64,000 nucleotides of DNA, taken from Microthyrium microscopicum (Eukaryota > Ascomycota > Dothideomycetes > Microthyriales > Microthyriaceae). Under the pieces are notes generated by a model. It ran no database searches, was not told the origin of the DNA, and saw nothing but the letters and a program-made list of their open reading frames with translations. Of the stretch, positions 38,650 to 51,313 are shown piece after piece. A program made the position numbers and the translations under genes. The first letter of the stretch is position 1, and every line of letters begins with the position of its first letter. Location of the stretch: the NCBI GenBank assembly GCA_010405405.1, contig MU004233.1, positions 1,253,122 to 1,317,121 of the forward strand. The letters are read 5' to 3'.

Positions 38650-40320
38650 TAAGTATAACTAAGATTAAAAACTAGTCCTTCTATTATAGTAATTAACTTT
38701 ATAGAGATATAATTAAAAATGCTATCTATAACTTATATATAGAAATACTTTTTTTTTATTTATACTAAGACCTTCTTTTCTACTAAATAAAACTAGAAAA
38801 TTATAAAAATATAAGAAAACTAAAAAAATAAGATATATCTAATAAACCTCTACTACTAAGGAAGATAAACTTAAGTAGTACCTTAGAGTATAGAAGAACT
38901 AAAATAGATAATTAATAGTAGAGGATTCTTATTCTTCTTAGTAATCTTTTCCTTATTATTATAAGAATACTTCTTACCTAAACTAATATTATTATTATAG
39001 ATATAGTTTAAATATATATTATTATAAAATCCTAAAAGCTAAATATAATCTATATATTATAATTAATTCTTTAAATTAGAATAGCTAACGTAATAAGTAT
39101 AATACTACTCTTTATAAGTCTTATTTTACTTATTTTTAGTAAGGAATTATAGAATACTTATATAATAAATACCTAAGGCTTTAAAATAACTAGCCTAGCT
39201 ACTAGTTAACTAAATTATACTAAGGAAGCTCTAATAAATTATAATACTATAAACGTTAGGCTATAAATTATTAATAAATCCTTTAGAGAAGGCATTTAAT
39301 AAGTTAAGACGCTTATTAAAAGAGTTAAAAGGATAATTAGCTATAGTATAAAGGGCCTTACTCTATAAATACGTTAGTATAAATTAAGAAAGGCTAGAGA
39401 AGTATATATAGTCTAGTTAATATAAAGTGCCTTAAATAAAGCATAGTTTTATAGATTATAGTAGTTAATAATTACGTATATTTTCTTATATTAAAGAGTA
39501 GTTAATAAATAGGAATAAGGGTTATAAATAATATTATTCTAATAATAAAGTAAGACTTAGTTAAAAAGGTAAAGGCCCTTATTTATATTATTTTAGTAGG
39601 CTTTATATATAGCTACCTCGTACGTAATAAGTAAATAAGGTTAAGAAGTATTATAGTTAATAATATATATATAAGAAGGAGTAATAGTAATAAGGATATA
39701 ATTATTACAGCTAATAGTATTATTAAAAGTATTAATAATTAGAGTAGCTATCTTTATATAGTTAGCAAAGCTATAGCTATTATAATGAATGACTTACTTA
39801 ATTAATTAATTAGGTAAAGAAGAAGAAACTTAATAAGGACTAATTAGAAGAGAAGAAGCTTATTTAAAGTATAATAAAGAAAGAATAGTTAACTCTATAG
39901 AATAATATTACTTTATACTCTCTAAATATATAGATAGAAGCATAGTAACTTAACTATAGTTACGTTCTTCTAATTTTATTCCTTAATATTATAATAGAGC
40001 TCTAACTAAGTATAAATAAAATAACTTACTAATTAAGTAACCTTTATAAGATTATAATTAAAAAGAACTAATATTATATACTAAGAAAGAGGCCTTATAC
40101 CTAGAATTTAGTTTAAAATAAATAAAATACTAGTATAGAACTAATAGTTAATAACCTAAGCTTTATATTTTATACCTAAAAGTAAATATATAAATCTATA
40201 CGTTATAAATAGAAGCTTCATTGTAAACTATAAAGAATAGTAAGCGTTAGACATAGCTAGATAAGATTAAGATCTTATAATTAACTTAGTATTTTAGCTA
40301 GAATTTTTTAGATAAAGGAG
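38650..40320 (+). pseudogene. Extra reading frame downstream of pol in nested Gypsy 1
   Basis: Between the chromodomain and the 3' LTR the + strand can be read as one frame from about 39.27 to 40.31 kb if TAG/TAA are taken as former CAG/CAA. The clearest stretch begins NKLRRLLKELKG and continues into ALLYKYVSIN; a Gln/Tyr-rich part follows. No domain is recognised. This is the position where some retroelements carry an env-like or accessory gene, but nothing here shows an envelope protein. Confidence 0.4.
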
Positions 40321-40324
40321 GTAA

Positions 40325-40486
40325 TATTAGGGGTTAAACCCTCTAAAGCTATGCCTATTTAGGCTACCTCTATTATATATAAATACCTTAATTAAAGAGT
40401 CTCTTAACTCTTCTTTCTCTCTAAGTTACTTTCCTATTTAATAGGCTTATAATATAACTTGTCTCTTTGTTATCTAACTTATAATA
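40325..40486 (+). repeat. 3' LTR of nested Gypsy 1
   Basis: 162 bp partner of 32935-33096, preceded by a polypurine tract and followed by the target duplication TTATC. Confidence 0.9.
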
Positions 40487-40908
40487 TTATCCTTATCTTT
40501 ATTATTAGACTTCTTATAGTTAAAGAAGTAATTAACTTATTATAGTTCTATTATAAACTTAGCGCTTATAGTTACTTTACTAATATAGAAATAGCTTATT
40601 AGCTCTTTAGTAATTATATTATATATATAAGTTAGTTTATTAGTATTAAATAAGTAGGCTTTATTAATTTTGCTAGCAAACTTAACTAAGTAAAAGCTTA
40701 AATTATTAGTCTTCTTTATTTTATTAAATAGATTCTATAACTAAAGAAGGGTAGCTTTATACTTATTAGTACCTTTAAAATAGTAGTTAAGATTATCTTA
40801 GAACTCTACTATAAAAGCGTATAGATTAAATACGTTATATTAAGCATAATTAATAATAAAGCTAAGAGTAAGGTCTTTATATTTACTATAGACCTAGATA
40901 GCTTAAAA

Positions 40909-41134
40909 TGTAATGATTCCTCTTCATAGGCTTTATAGTGGTGTTGTAAGAGAGATCTTGTTGTAAGATCACGCGCTAGACCTAAGGGGGTTAGCGTGCT
41001 TAAGGATCTACTAAGTAGACTTACTTTCCTTATAGATCTATAGCTCTTCTAGATCTTCTTCTCTCTCTCTCTCGTTTGTAGATTCTAGAATATAATTTAA
41101 TTATCTACTTACTTAAGTTCCGTAGCTTGTTATA
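40909..41134 (+). repeat. 5' LTR of nested Gypsy 2
   Basis: 226 bp; matches 48333-48560 except for transitions and a 2-bp difference near its start. Confidence 0.9.
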
Positions 41135-44100
41135 TAATCTATAAACCTTTTAAATATCTGCATACTTATACTACGTACTCTAGAATTTACTTCTAAAGAA
41201 GCGCCTATATAGATTAATATTTTGCGCGCGTAGTCTTAAACCCTATTAAAGATCCTTCGTAGATTTACTAAATCTGTTAGCTCTACTAACCCCCTATCTA
41301 ATTAGAGCGTTAGGATTCTCTAATACTCTTTAACCTATTAATAGTTTAAGCGTTAATTACCTCTTATTCTTAGTTCTATAGAATACTAAAGTTTATCTTC
41401 TATACTACTACTAAATATCTATAATTATACTTAATATACTTACTATTAAAACGTACTAAATAAATAAGCGTTCCCTCTTAGTATCTTTCTTTATTATTTA
41501 TGACTATAGCTAATAAGGCTCCTAACTAATAGACTTAAGTTAATAACTACATAGCTTACTTATCGTCCCTAATTACTTATACTTAGCCTAATAATTGGCA
41601 CCTATCTTTATCTCTTATATGCTTACGTTACCTATCTTTATTGCATTGCTTCTTTGCTATACGTGCTAAGTATTAAAGCAGACCTAATACCTAGGATATA
41701 GTATAACTAGATACTACCTAGAAGGTAATAGATTTAGTAGAGAGTGTCTTAGGACTATTAAAATCATTAGAACTAGACTTAAGAGCGTTATTAGAAGATG
41801 AAGACAAGTTAGAAGATAATCGTCTATTAGAATAAGGTTATAAAGGTAAAGAGACTAAAGCGTTAGAAGATGCCTCTTAAAATACTAGTTAAATAACTTT
41901 ACTAAACTAAATAAATATAGGAGATAACTAGTTATTAGCTCCTTTCTAACCTAATAATAATACTAGACTTTCTCTTAGAATATATAAATAGCTAATAGAA
42001 CTACGCTAGTAAGCTAAAGGCCCTAAAGTACTACCTATATTAATATCTTACTACTCTATAGTAGTAGACCTTAATTAACTAGTTACTCTAACCATTAATA
42101 AGAACCTTCTAATCTTTTAAGCTACTTAAGTATAAAAGATGCCTAGCAAAGAAGGTAATAAGCTAAAAGACGTAGAAGTATATCTTCGTTATAAAGAAAA
42201 GTAATTAGACCTTTACTATTACTTTTACTACCTAATTAAATTAGGTACGGACCTAGAATGTCTATTAAAAGGAGAAATTATGCTAAATAACTTAGTTATA
42301 TAGCTCTATACCTTATTATTAGCCTCTTAAACCGTAGCTTACCTCTTTGAAATTAAGCGAAATATAAACGCTTATAATATAAACTTAATCTATACTCTCT
42401 AGGAAGAAGCTTTAGAAGCTTAGGAAGAAATATAAGACTTAGCTAAAACTAATAATAAACGCATAAAGTAGATTACTTACCTTAAAGCGTAGATTTAAGA
42501 TAATACTATTGCTCTTAAGGAAGTAGTAACTACTCGCTAAAAAGCATAGAAGCTATAATATAATAATAATTTACTTAAGGAAGTACTTACTACTTACGTT
42601 AATAAGATTAGTAAATACTATAAGGCTCTATAAAAGAAAATAGACAAAGCTATTATCCTTTAAGCCTAGGTTAATACCCTTTAAAAGAAATCCTTAGCTA
42701 CTAAGGTAACTAATCCTTATCTTAATTATAATAAATTAGTAGATAACAATTTATTTTACTAGACCTCTTTAGCTTAGGATATAGACTAACTTAACTTAAA
42801 TATACCTCTAGAAGCACTAGACTTGCGTTAAACTACTCCCTTCTCTAACCTTAACTTAATTAGTAGCGCCTCTCTCCTTAAAGCATAGGGCGATAAGCTT
42901 TTACTCTTCTTAAGAAAAGATAAGTAGAAGTACTATGCTTAGAAAGGTAAAGTACTAAACTACCTTAATAATAATATATAAGTCTATTTTATAGAAGCCT
43001 TTAAGATCTAAGTTATTTAAGGAGCAATAAAGGATTAAGTATTTAGTACTATTAACGAGCAGAGTAACTATAAATTAACTAACTTATATTTATCTATAGT
43101 AAAGATATAGTCTAATTTAGACTATAAGTATAGTATTAAAGATAGCTATATTATCGCTAAGACCTAGCTTAAAAGCTAAGAAGCTATAATAAAGCCTATT
43201 AAAAAGCTTAAATAATTTCTAGCTCGCTTCTTAGAGAACTTATAAGAAGCTAAGCTTAGTAATTAAGATAAGATTATTAAAATACGTTCCTTTCTACTCT
43301 TAAAATTCGTAGAGAGAGTGCTCTTTATAAAATTAAAGATATTTACGGATTTCCTTAAGAGCCTATATACTGTTACTTATTATATTAAATACATCTCCTC
43401 TACTAATCTATAAAGCTATAATAATAATAATTATTTAGTAGCTAAGGGTAACGGACAAAAACCTAAGTTTAACCGCCCTTTAGATATCTATAATGCCTTA
43501 AAGGCTAATAACTATTATATAAAGTACGAAGAGAAAGGCTATAGCTATTAGTATAACTTAGTACTATGTAAGGATAGAGATATCTTATTAGACGCTAAAA
43601 TCTAACTAAAGGTTATAGCTATTATTATAGAGTTTACTACTATCTATAATTAAATTACTACTTAATCTCCTTAGTCCCTAACCATAAAGGATAATTACGA
43701 CAAGTATAATTATAGTAATAATATAGAAAACTAAAAGCTTCTCTATAGAGACGTATAAAGGAGCTAAATAAGTAAGAAGCGTATAATTAGTAATAAAAGA
43801 AGGATGAACTTAACCCTAAGCTAGTTCTTATAGAAGAATAAATCTAATATAAGGTTAATAAGACTATTTAGCGCTTAGAAGTTAACCTCTAACAAGCATC
43901 GTCCCTAGAGCCTATTATATTCAATAATACTAAGTTAGCTATTATTAAGATATCCCTTGCCTTTATAGTATATAATTTCTATCCTTAAGAAGTAGCCACT
44001 ATACCTATAGTAAGCAACTAATAAACTACTTCTAGTACCGCATTCTCTCTAAAATAAGGCTACTACTTAAAAATTAATATCTTTATAGATACTAGTAGTA

Positions 44101-47100
44101 GAGTAATAGGAATTATTTACCCTAACTTTATTAAATAATATAGGATCTCTGCTATTAATCTCTTTATCCCTTAAATTATGCAATTAGCTAATAGTAAGGC
44201 TATTATGAAAGTTAATAAAGCTACTATAGTTAATATCCATTTAGGAGGGTATATTAAATAAATCTACTGCTTTATTATAAACGTTGCTAGTTACGACCTT
44301 ATTCTTAGCAATCCTTAGATTAACCTCTATAAGGTTACTTTTAAAAAAGATAAGAAGTAAATCTACTTTGACTTAGACTACTACCTTGTATACTACTTAC
44401 TAGTAGGCTACCTAATCTTAGTAGATTATAAGAGCTACTTAGTTAATCTAATAGACCCTTACTCTAAAAACGTTATTATAGTTAGTGCTACTGCCTTTAT
44501 TAAGTTACTAGAATAAGGCTAGTAATTTAGTAAAATCTAGCCTAACGACTTTAAAGATAGAAAGGAAAAGAAACTTCTAGATTTAGATCCTATACTAAAG
44601 AAAGACGTTGCTATTAACTTAGGTAAAATCTTACCTAAAGATTTTGAAAAGTAATAAAAGAAGTACGATAAGCCTCCTCTTTTATAAGAAGAGATTCTTA
44701 AACGCCTACTAAAGGAATATTATTATTATATAGATATCTTTAACCTAAAATTAGGTAATAAACTTATACTATATTGTAGTAAATAAGATTACTCTATTAA
44801 TATTATCTTAGACGCTATAATTCCTAAACGCTACTATAATAGCCTAGGTTATTAGGAATCTCTTGTCGTTAAATAATACGTTAATTAAATGCTTAGTTAA
44901 GATTAAGTTTAAGTTAATAAGTCGTATTATGCTATACTAATACTATACGTATATAAGCTAGGAAGAGGAATTTAAGTTTATATTAATTATTACAAACTTA
45001 ATAAGATTATATAAAAGAATTATAATATTCCTTTATAGCTATTAGAAATACTTACCTATATCTATTACGTAAAATACTTCTCTAAATTTAACGTTATTAC
45101 TACTTTTATATATATCTATATTAAACCTAGTAATAAATACAAAACTATATTCTTAACTTATTATAAGTTATACGAATTTAAAGTTATGCCCTTTAGCTTT
45201 ATTAAAGCCCTAGGGACCTTCTAAGCTTATCTTAACTATATCCTAATTAATTACCTAGACAACTTTGTTATAGGCTATATAAATAATTTATTAGTCTTTA
45301 GCAATACTAAAGCTAGCTATACTACCTATATCTACCTAGTCCTAGAAGTAATAAGCAAAGTAGGATTATACTTAGATATCTAGAAGTATGAATTTAATAC
45401 TTAACGAGTTAAATACCTTAGCCTAATTATTACTACTAAAGGCATTAAAATAGACCTAAAGAAGGTTTAAAGCGTAGTTAACTAGTAACGTCCCTCTTTA
45501 GTAAAAGACGTTTAAGCTTTTTTTAGCTTTACTAACTTCTATTACTAATTTATTCTTAAATATTTAAAGACTATAGCACTATTAATAGTACTTATAAAGA
45601 AGGACGCTATAGTAATCTTCCCTTAGGACCCTAATAGGCTAGAGGAACGTATATTTAAGAAGCTAAAGTAAGACTTTACGTCCGCTAAGATATTACGTTA
45701 CTTTAACTATATAAAAGAAATATAGCTAGAGATAGACGCCTTAGATTAGGTTTATGCTACGATTTTCTCTTAAAAAGGTAATAATAGGAAGCTTTACCTA
45801 GTTGCGTACTTCTTAAAGAAGATGACCCTAGTAGAATATAATTATAATATTTATAACAAAGAGCTTCTAGCTATTGTCTACGTATTTAAAGAGTAGGAAT
45901 TAGAGCTATTTAGCTCTATTAACCCTATTTAAGTATTCTTTAATTACTATAACCTTTAGACGTTTATAATAATAAAACGTCTTTCTTGATAATAAGCTAG
46001 ATAGGCTAAGTTCCTTTCCTAGTTTTATTTTAAGATAAAGTATCGCCTAGGTATAGCTAACAAAAAGGTAGATGCCCTTACTTGTTAGTTATAAGATATT
46101 CTATAAAGTAATGACGACCCTTATATCTCCTAATAGGTCTAACCTTTGCTATTTCTATACTAATTTAATATAGAATACGTAGTAAAGCTAGCTATATTGC
46201 TTATTAAACCTACTTGCCTCTTAATACTATACTTAGTTACTATCGCTTAGGATAAGTTAAATATTTCTAATCCTATAGGTAAGCTACTTAATTCTATAGG
46301 AGAGTCTCTTAGTAATAATGAGACGCCTAAGGGTAAGCTACTTAATCCCTTAGGAGATAATCTATTCCTAGATTTTAATAGTAACTAGTTCTTATAGGAT
46401 ATTATAAACGTAGTAGAGTATAATAAAATAATAGTTGCTATTCGCTATACTAAGACTAACTACTAGCTTTTTTTACCCTTTAATACTCTAGAATAAGAGT
46501 AAATTAAGCTTAGAAACTACGTAGTAGCTACTAATAAGACAATCCTCTACTATAACTAGATCTTTATTCCTTAAGGTAAGCTTTAGTGTCGTACTATGTA
46601 GAGCGTATATAGCTATAAAGCTATAGGCTATAGTAGAGTAGTAATAATTTACTATTGCCTATAAGAAGATTACTAATAGCCTAAGATATTATAAGACGTT
46701 AAGAGCTTTATTAAAGGCTATAAATATATGTTTACTAAACTTGTCTACTAAAAGAAATAAGGCTTTTTACGTTAATTTCCTCTCCCTAAGCGCACGTAGT
46801 CTAATATTTTTATTAACTTTATTATCTTACTACTTTGCTATTTATACTAAGGTATAATCTATTAGCACGTTATAATAGTTATTAATCGCTATATATAGAC
46901 TTAACGTTTTATCTTACTACTAAACCTATTTATAGACTTAATAGTACTAGCCTTTATTAACTACGTATAGAAACTTATTAGTTAGCTATTAATAATTCTT
47001 TTAGACTATAGTAGCTAATTTATCTTTATATTTTAGAAGTACTTATATAAACGCGTAGGTACTATACTCTATCTTAGTATAGCATTTTACTTTGAGACTA

Positions 47101-48213
47101 ATAGCATAATAGAAATCTTAGTCATAGTACTTAAGTAATTCCTACGTACGTTTATTAACTAGGATTAAGATAACTAAGTAGCTTTTCTACCCTTTATTAA
47201 ATTTATAGTTAATTCCGCTATAAATGCTACTATAGGAGTTATACTTTTTAAAGCTTAAAATAGATTTAACCCTTAATTAGGCCTTAAGTCCTTATATCGC
47301 CTCCTAAAACCTATAAACGCCTTTATAGCTACTAATAAGGAAGCTATTAATGTGGATATAATGTAGAAGGGTTACGCTAAGATATATAATTATCTAATAG
47401 AGTAATTAATCTAGGCATAAGCTTAATAGGTAGAATATACTAACTACTATTACTATATAGCTCTAGACCTATTACTAGGCGACTAGGTTTGCTTAGATAT
47501 ATAGAACTACCCTACTTTACGTCTTTTAAAGACTCTAGACGATAAGAATATAGGTCTCTTTCGTATAATTAAGAAAATTGATATTATTACCTACAAACTT
47601 AATCTCTCCTCTTTTATAAAGATGTATAATGTCTTCTACGCCTAGGTCCTCTACTATATTATAAATAACATTAAGCTACTTAAGCACGCTAATCTACTAC
47701 TAGTAGTTATTAGAGAAATTACAAATAATGACGAATAGTTTATTAACGCTATTATTAATAGCCGCTTTACTAGTTAATATAAGAAGCTATAATATAAGAT
47801 TAAGTATACTAGTTATAATAAAGCTAAATAGCATAATTAAATAGCTACTAAAAACACGCTAGAGCTTATTACTAAGTTTTATGCTTAGCATTCTGGTAAG
47901 CTAGGCCTATATTCTACCTAGATACTACTAATACTAGAGCCTGCTAATAATAGTGTTAATTATAACTCTAACGGCGTTTTTGCTAATTAGGAGGAGTAAA
48001 TAATTATACTACTAATTTCCTTATATTAATAAGACTATTAACTACTAGACTACTAGGACTTAAGAACTAGAATATTCTAAGGATATCTTAGGGTTCATTA
48101 ATGCTTCTTAATAGTTGCCTTAGCAGGCTAAAGGTTAAGATGCTTTAAACGACTAGTAAGGTTAGTATTATACTATAAAAGGATTAAAATATCGTTTATT
48201 ACTAAAAGTTTGT

Positions 48214-48275
48214 TAGACTAGACTAGACTAGACTAGACTAAACTAAACTAGACTAGATTAGAATAGAATAGATTA
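48214..48275. repeat. GACTA microsatellite
   Basis: About ten tandem GACTA/AACTA units decaying to GAATA, just upstream of the polypurine tract of nested Gypsy 2. Confidence 0.85.
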
Positions 48276-48332
48276 GGAAAGCAGATATAATTAGTAGTCT
48301 ATAGCCTAGAGAGCTATGCTAAAGGGGAAGGT

Positions 48333-48560
48333 TGTATAATAATTCCTCTTTATAGGCTTTATAGCGGTGTTATAAGAAAGATCTTATTATAAGATTACGT
48401 ACTAGACCTAAGGGGGTTAGCGCGCCTAAGGATCTGCTGAGTAGACTTACTTCCCTTATAGATCTGTAGCTCTTCTAGATCTTCTTCTCTCTCTCTCCTA
48501 TTCGTAGATTCTAGAATATAATCTGATTATCTGCTTGCTTGAGTTCCGCAGCTCATCACA
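48333..48560 (+). repeat. 3' LTR of nested Gypsy 2
   Basis: 228 bp partner of 40909-41134. It keeps more CG and CA sites than the 5' copy. Confidence 0.9.
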
Positions 48561-50288
48561 TAAAATAACTTAGTAAAAAAGATATATACTTTATAGTAAA
48601 GGTAGTCTTTAACTTTAAGCTTCTATTAAGGGTATAAGTCTTACTTTTTACTATTATAAGTACTAAGATCTTACTACTCTTATATAGAGTTAGTCTTAAA
48701 GCTTACTAACGCCTTTAAGATAAGTATAATACTCTTAATATTAAGATAAAGATTTAGGTATAAATAGCTCTAAGGAGGTAGTATAGTATCTTTCTTATTA
48801 GAGTCTATTTAATACGCTAGTTCTTTAGTTATATAAGCTAAGTTACTTAGTTAATCTTTAAAATCTTAGATTTTTCCTTTTAAGAATATAATCTAATTAT
48901 ACTTTTTAGTATAAAAGTTATATAGATGCTTAATAGTATCTATAGCTCTAATTACCTTACGGCGGTTAATTATATCCTATTCCTTAAGGTATAGTTATTA
49001 CTTAATTAACTAATAAGCCTTACTTACAATTTAGGTAGCTTTACTTTCTAAAGTATAGATACGTTATTATAGAAAAGAATTTTATATTATAATATTATTA
49101 TATATAGTAAAAAGATTTAATATACTATCTTTATTATATTAGTATTCTTTTAATAGGTTTATTAAGTTAATATATATAGCTTTAAAAGTAATACTTATAG
49201 CTTAGATAGATTTAATATAGTTACGAAATTACTTAAACTAGATATTAATATAAAAGCTAATACTATAAGTAAAATCTATTCTATCCTTAATAACCTTTAG
49301 CTCTACTTTGTCTTAAATATAGCAAAGTATAATAAGATTAATAGGTATAGGTCTAATCTTTCCTTCTAGGTTTAAAGACTCTTATACTTAGAATATTACT
49401 TAGTCTTATATAAAGTACGTAGAAATAATATAAGTTTAATTTTATAGAGTAATACTAACGTATATTATAAAGTACTATAGGTATTAGCCTTTAAGGGCGA
49501 TCTAATTAATCTAATCTTAGTCTAGTAGATATAGTTATACGTTATAACGTACTACTTTCTTACCTTTATCCTTTTTAAATATATTCTAAGTACTACCTTT
49601 AAGTTGTTTAATAATATCTAATAGGATTAGGGCTTAGGCTAGAGAAGGATAATAAAAGTAGATAGAGGGATAGCGCTAGCTATAGCCATAAGGTAGTATA
49701 GGTATATCATTATTACTATTAAGGTTATTAGTATTTAACTACTATATAGTAAACTAAGTCTCTTAAAGCTATTAAATTTTAGATTATAAGTATATCTCTA
49801 ACTAGGAACTACTAATTAGTTTACTAGATATAGTCTATAAGGTTAGTATTATATAATAATAAGTAGGTAGTACTAGTATATAAGGTTTAGCTAAGGTCTT
49901 TTAAATAATTTACTTTATTAGAGTAGCAAGTTTAGGATAGAGTTTAGGCGTTTTATTTAAAAGTAATTCTTAATTTAGGTTTATTACTATTAATTTAGGT
50001 ATATAGAAGAAAATATAGGTATAAGATAAAGCTATTACTATAGGTCTAGTAGATATAAGATAGAAGACGCTAAGATCTTCTCCTTAATTACTAATTAGTC
50101 TATACTAGTAGAGCTATTTAGTCCTTATATATAAATCTCTATACTAGTAGGATTATTATTCTTATAAGTCTAAAAACTTATTTTTTATATAGAATAATAG
50201 ATTTTAGACGCATAAACTATTAAATCTTATAATATTAGTAGGCACGTTTTAAAAAAAGGTTTTAAATATTAGAGTAGTCTTAGTTTTA

Positions 50289-50492
50289 TATTAAGAAGCT
50301 ATAGATATAAGGGGTATAATCTAGATATAGATATAATTTAAGAAAACTAAGATAGAGAATCTAGAAGAGGGATTAGGGCTAATAAGAAATAAGCTCCATG
50401 CTAGCTAAACCTTAGGCGCTAAGCCCTTAGCATCACGTGACGGGGATGCTAGAGATCTTATAAAGAGATCTTAACGGAGAGGATCCATAATA
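50289..50492 (-). repeat. 5' LTR of outer Gypsy element
   Basis: 204 bp partner of 27938-28141, less mutated; followed by the target duplication TTTAA. Confidence 0.88.
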
Positions 50493-50497
50493 TTTAA

Positions 50498-51272
50498 TAC
50501 TTATACCTTTAAATAAGAGAAGAAAGTTCTAATTAAATTAGGCTACGCTAGCGTTAATAATAGTATTATTCTATTATTTAGAGAGGATTAATACCTATAG
50601 TAGTATTAGTAGTAACGCGCTTATAAAATAAAAGCTTTAGTAGTAGCAAAGTATTTTAAACCTCTTTAAAAGTAAGAAGAGACTCACTATTACTAAAAGG
50701 CCTTTAGGAATAGTATATAAGAATATAGTAAAGAGAGTAATTCTATAATAGTTAGTAGAGATAGACTATCCTTTAGGCTATAATATTCTATAAAATAAGT
50801 TTTAATAGGCTTTTAATTAATTTAAACTAATTTGAACGTAGTATAATAAAGCTATTAATACTAAAAAGAGCATTAATAGTATTAAAAGGGTTAGGAAGTA
50901 TAATAGCTTTATAATATAAGATAATCTTACTTAATAATTAGTAGATAAGAATACCCTATTAATTAATATTCTTTTAGATATTAATAGTAATAGTAACGTT
51001 ATAAAATTATCTAATAATCTTAAAGAGATATTAGTAAGAATATAATAAGATATTAGTTCTAACGATCTATAGCTAAATCCTATAGGTACCTCTATTTCTT
51101 TAGTAATTCCTTACTCTTTAACTTTAACTTTAACTCTAAGAATAAGGAAGAAGTATAAAAGAACTAGGGAAATTAAAATGCTAAAGAACGCTATTATAAA
51201 GATGTCTAAATTAATTATTTAGGTCCTTAGAGACTATAATAAACGTAGTAGTAGTAGTGTTAATAATTCTAT

Positions 51273-51313
<41 letters not shown>

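Larger units (their letters stand above)
32935..40486 (+). mobile_element. Ty3/Gypsy chromovirus, full length, nested, + strand
   Basis: 7552 bp, 162-bp LTRs at both ends, target duplication TTATC (32930-32934, 40487-40491), polypurine tract (AAAGGAGGTAA) just before the 3' LTR. Read on + through RIP stops: gag with a decayed zinc knuckle near 34.5 kb; RT with LNKLTIKDYYFLL-type sequence and YLDNVLIFS (YLDN at 36082-36093); integrase with FIDFIIDLSL (37531-37560); integrase C-terminus near 38.2-38.35 kb; and a chromodomain-like stretch near 38.45-38.55 kb (EEIIAKKYKK then KLYIVYIIK). About 1.7 kb remains between the chromodomain and the 3' LTR, more than such elements usually have; it carries an extra decayed reading frame. 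It inserted into the outer - strand Gypsy. Confidence 0.9.
40909..48560 (+). mobile_element. Ty3/Gypsy chromovirus, full length, nested, + strand (second)
   Basis: 7652 bp, LTRs 40909-41134 and 48333-48560, target duplication TAAAA (40904-40908, 48561-48565), polypurine AAAGGGGAAGG before the 3' LTR. On +, RT reads FKVMPFSFIKA near 45.2 kb (normally a VMPFGLTNA motif) and YINNLLVFS (YINN at 45276-45287, from YxDD). RNase H and integrase follow; the integrase tail reads TYKLNLSSF then KMYNVFYA near 47.60-47.65 kb. A chromodomain relic lies at about 47.74-47.9 kb (INAIINSRF, then YKIKYTSY, the aromatic Trp codons now TAG). LTRs and gene order are intact, and only point mutations damage it. Its LTRs differ from those of nested Gypsy 1, so it is a different family. 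Confidence 0.9.
27938..50492 (-). mobile_element. Outer Ty3/Gypsy retrotransposon, - strand, interrupted twice
   Basis: Bounded by 204-bp direct LTRs (27938-28141, 50289-50492) and a 5-bp target duplication TTTAA (27933-27937, 50493-50497). A polypurine tract (AGAGGAGGAAG on -) lies just inside the left LTR, which makes that the 3' LTR. Pol motifs on - include YLDN at 31178-31189 (RT YLDD with Asp to Asn), then FLGFINFYY and a YNIYNKELL-type RNase H segment toward lower coordinates; a decayed zinc-knuckle stretch lies near 32.9 kb. Own sequence is 28142-32929, 40492-40903 and 48566-50288; total length without the insertions is about 7.34 kb, normal for Gypsy. All genes are broken by RIP-type stops. 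Confidence 0.88.
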
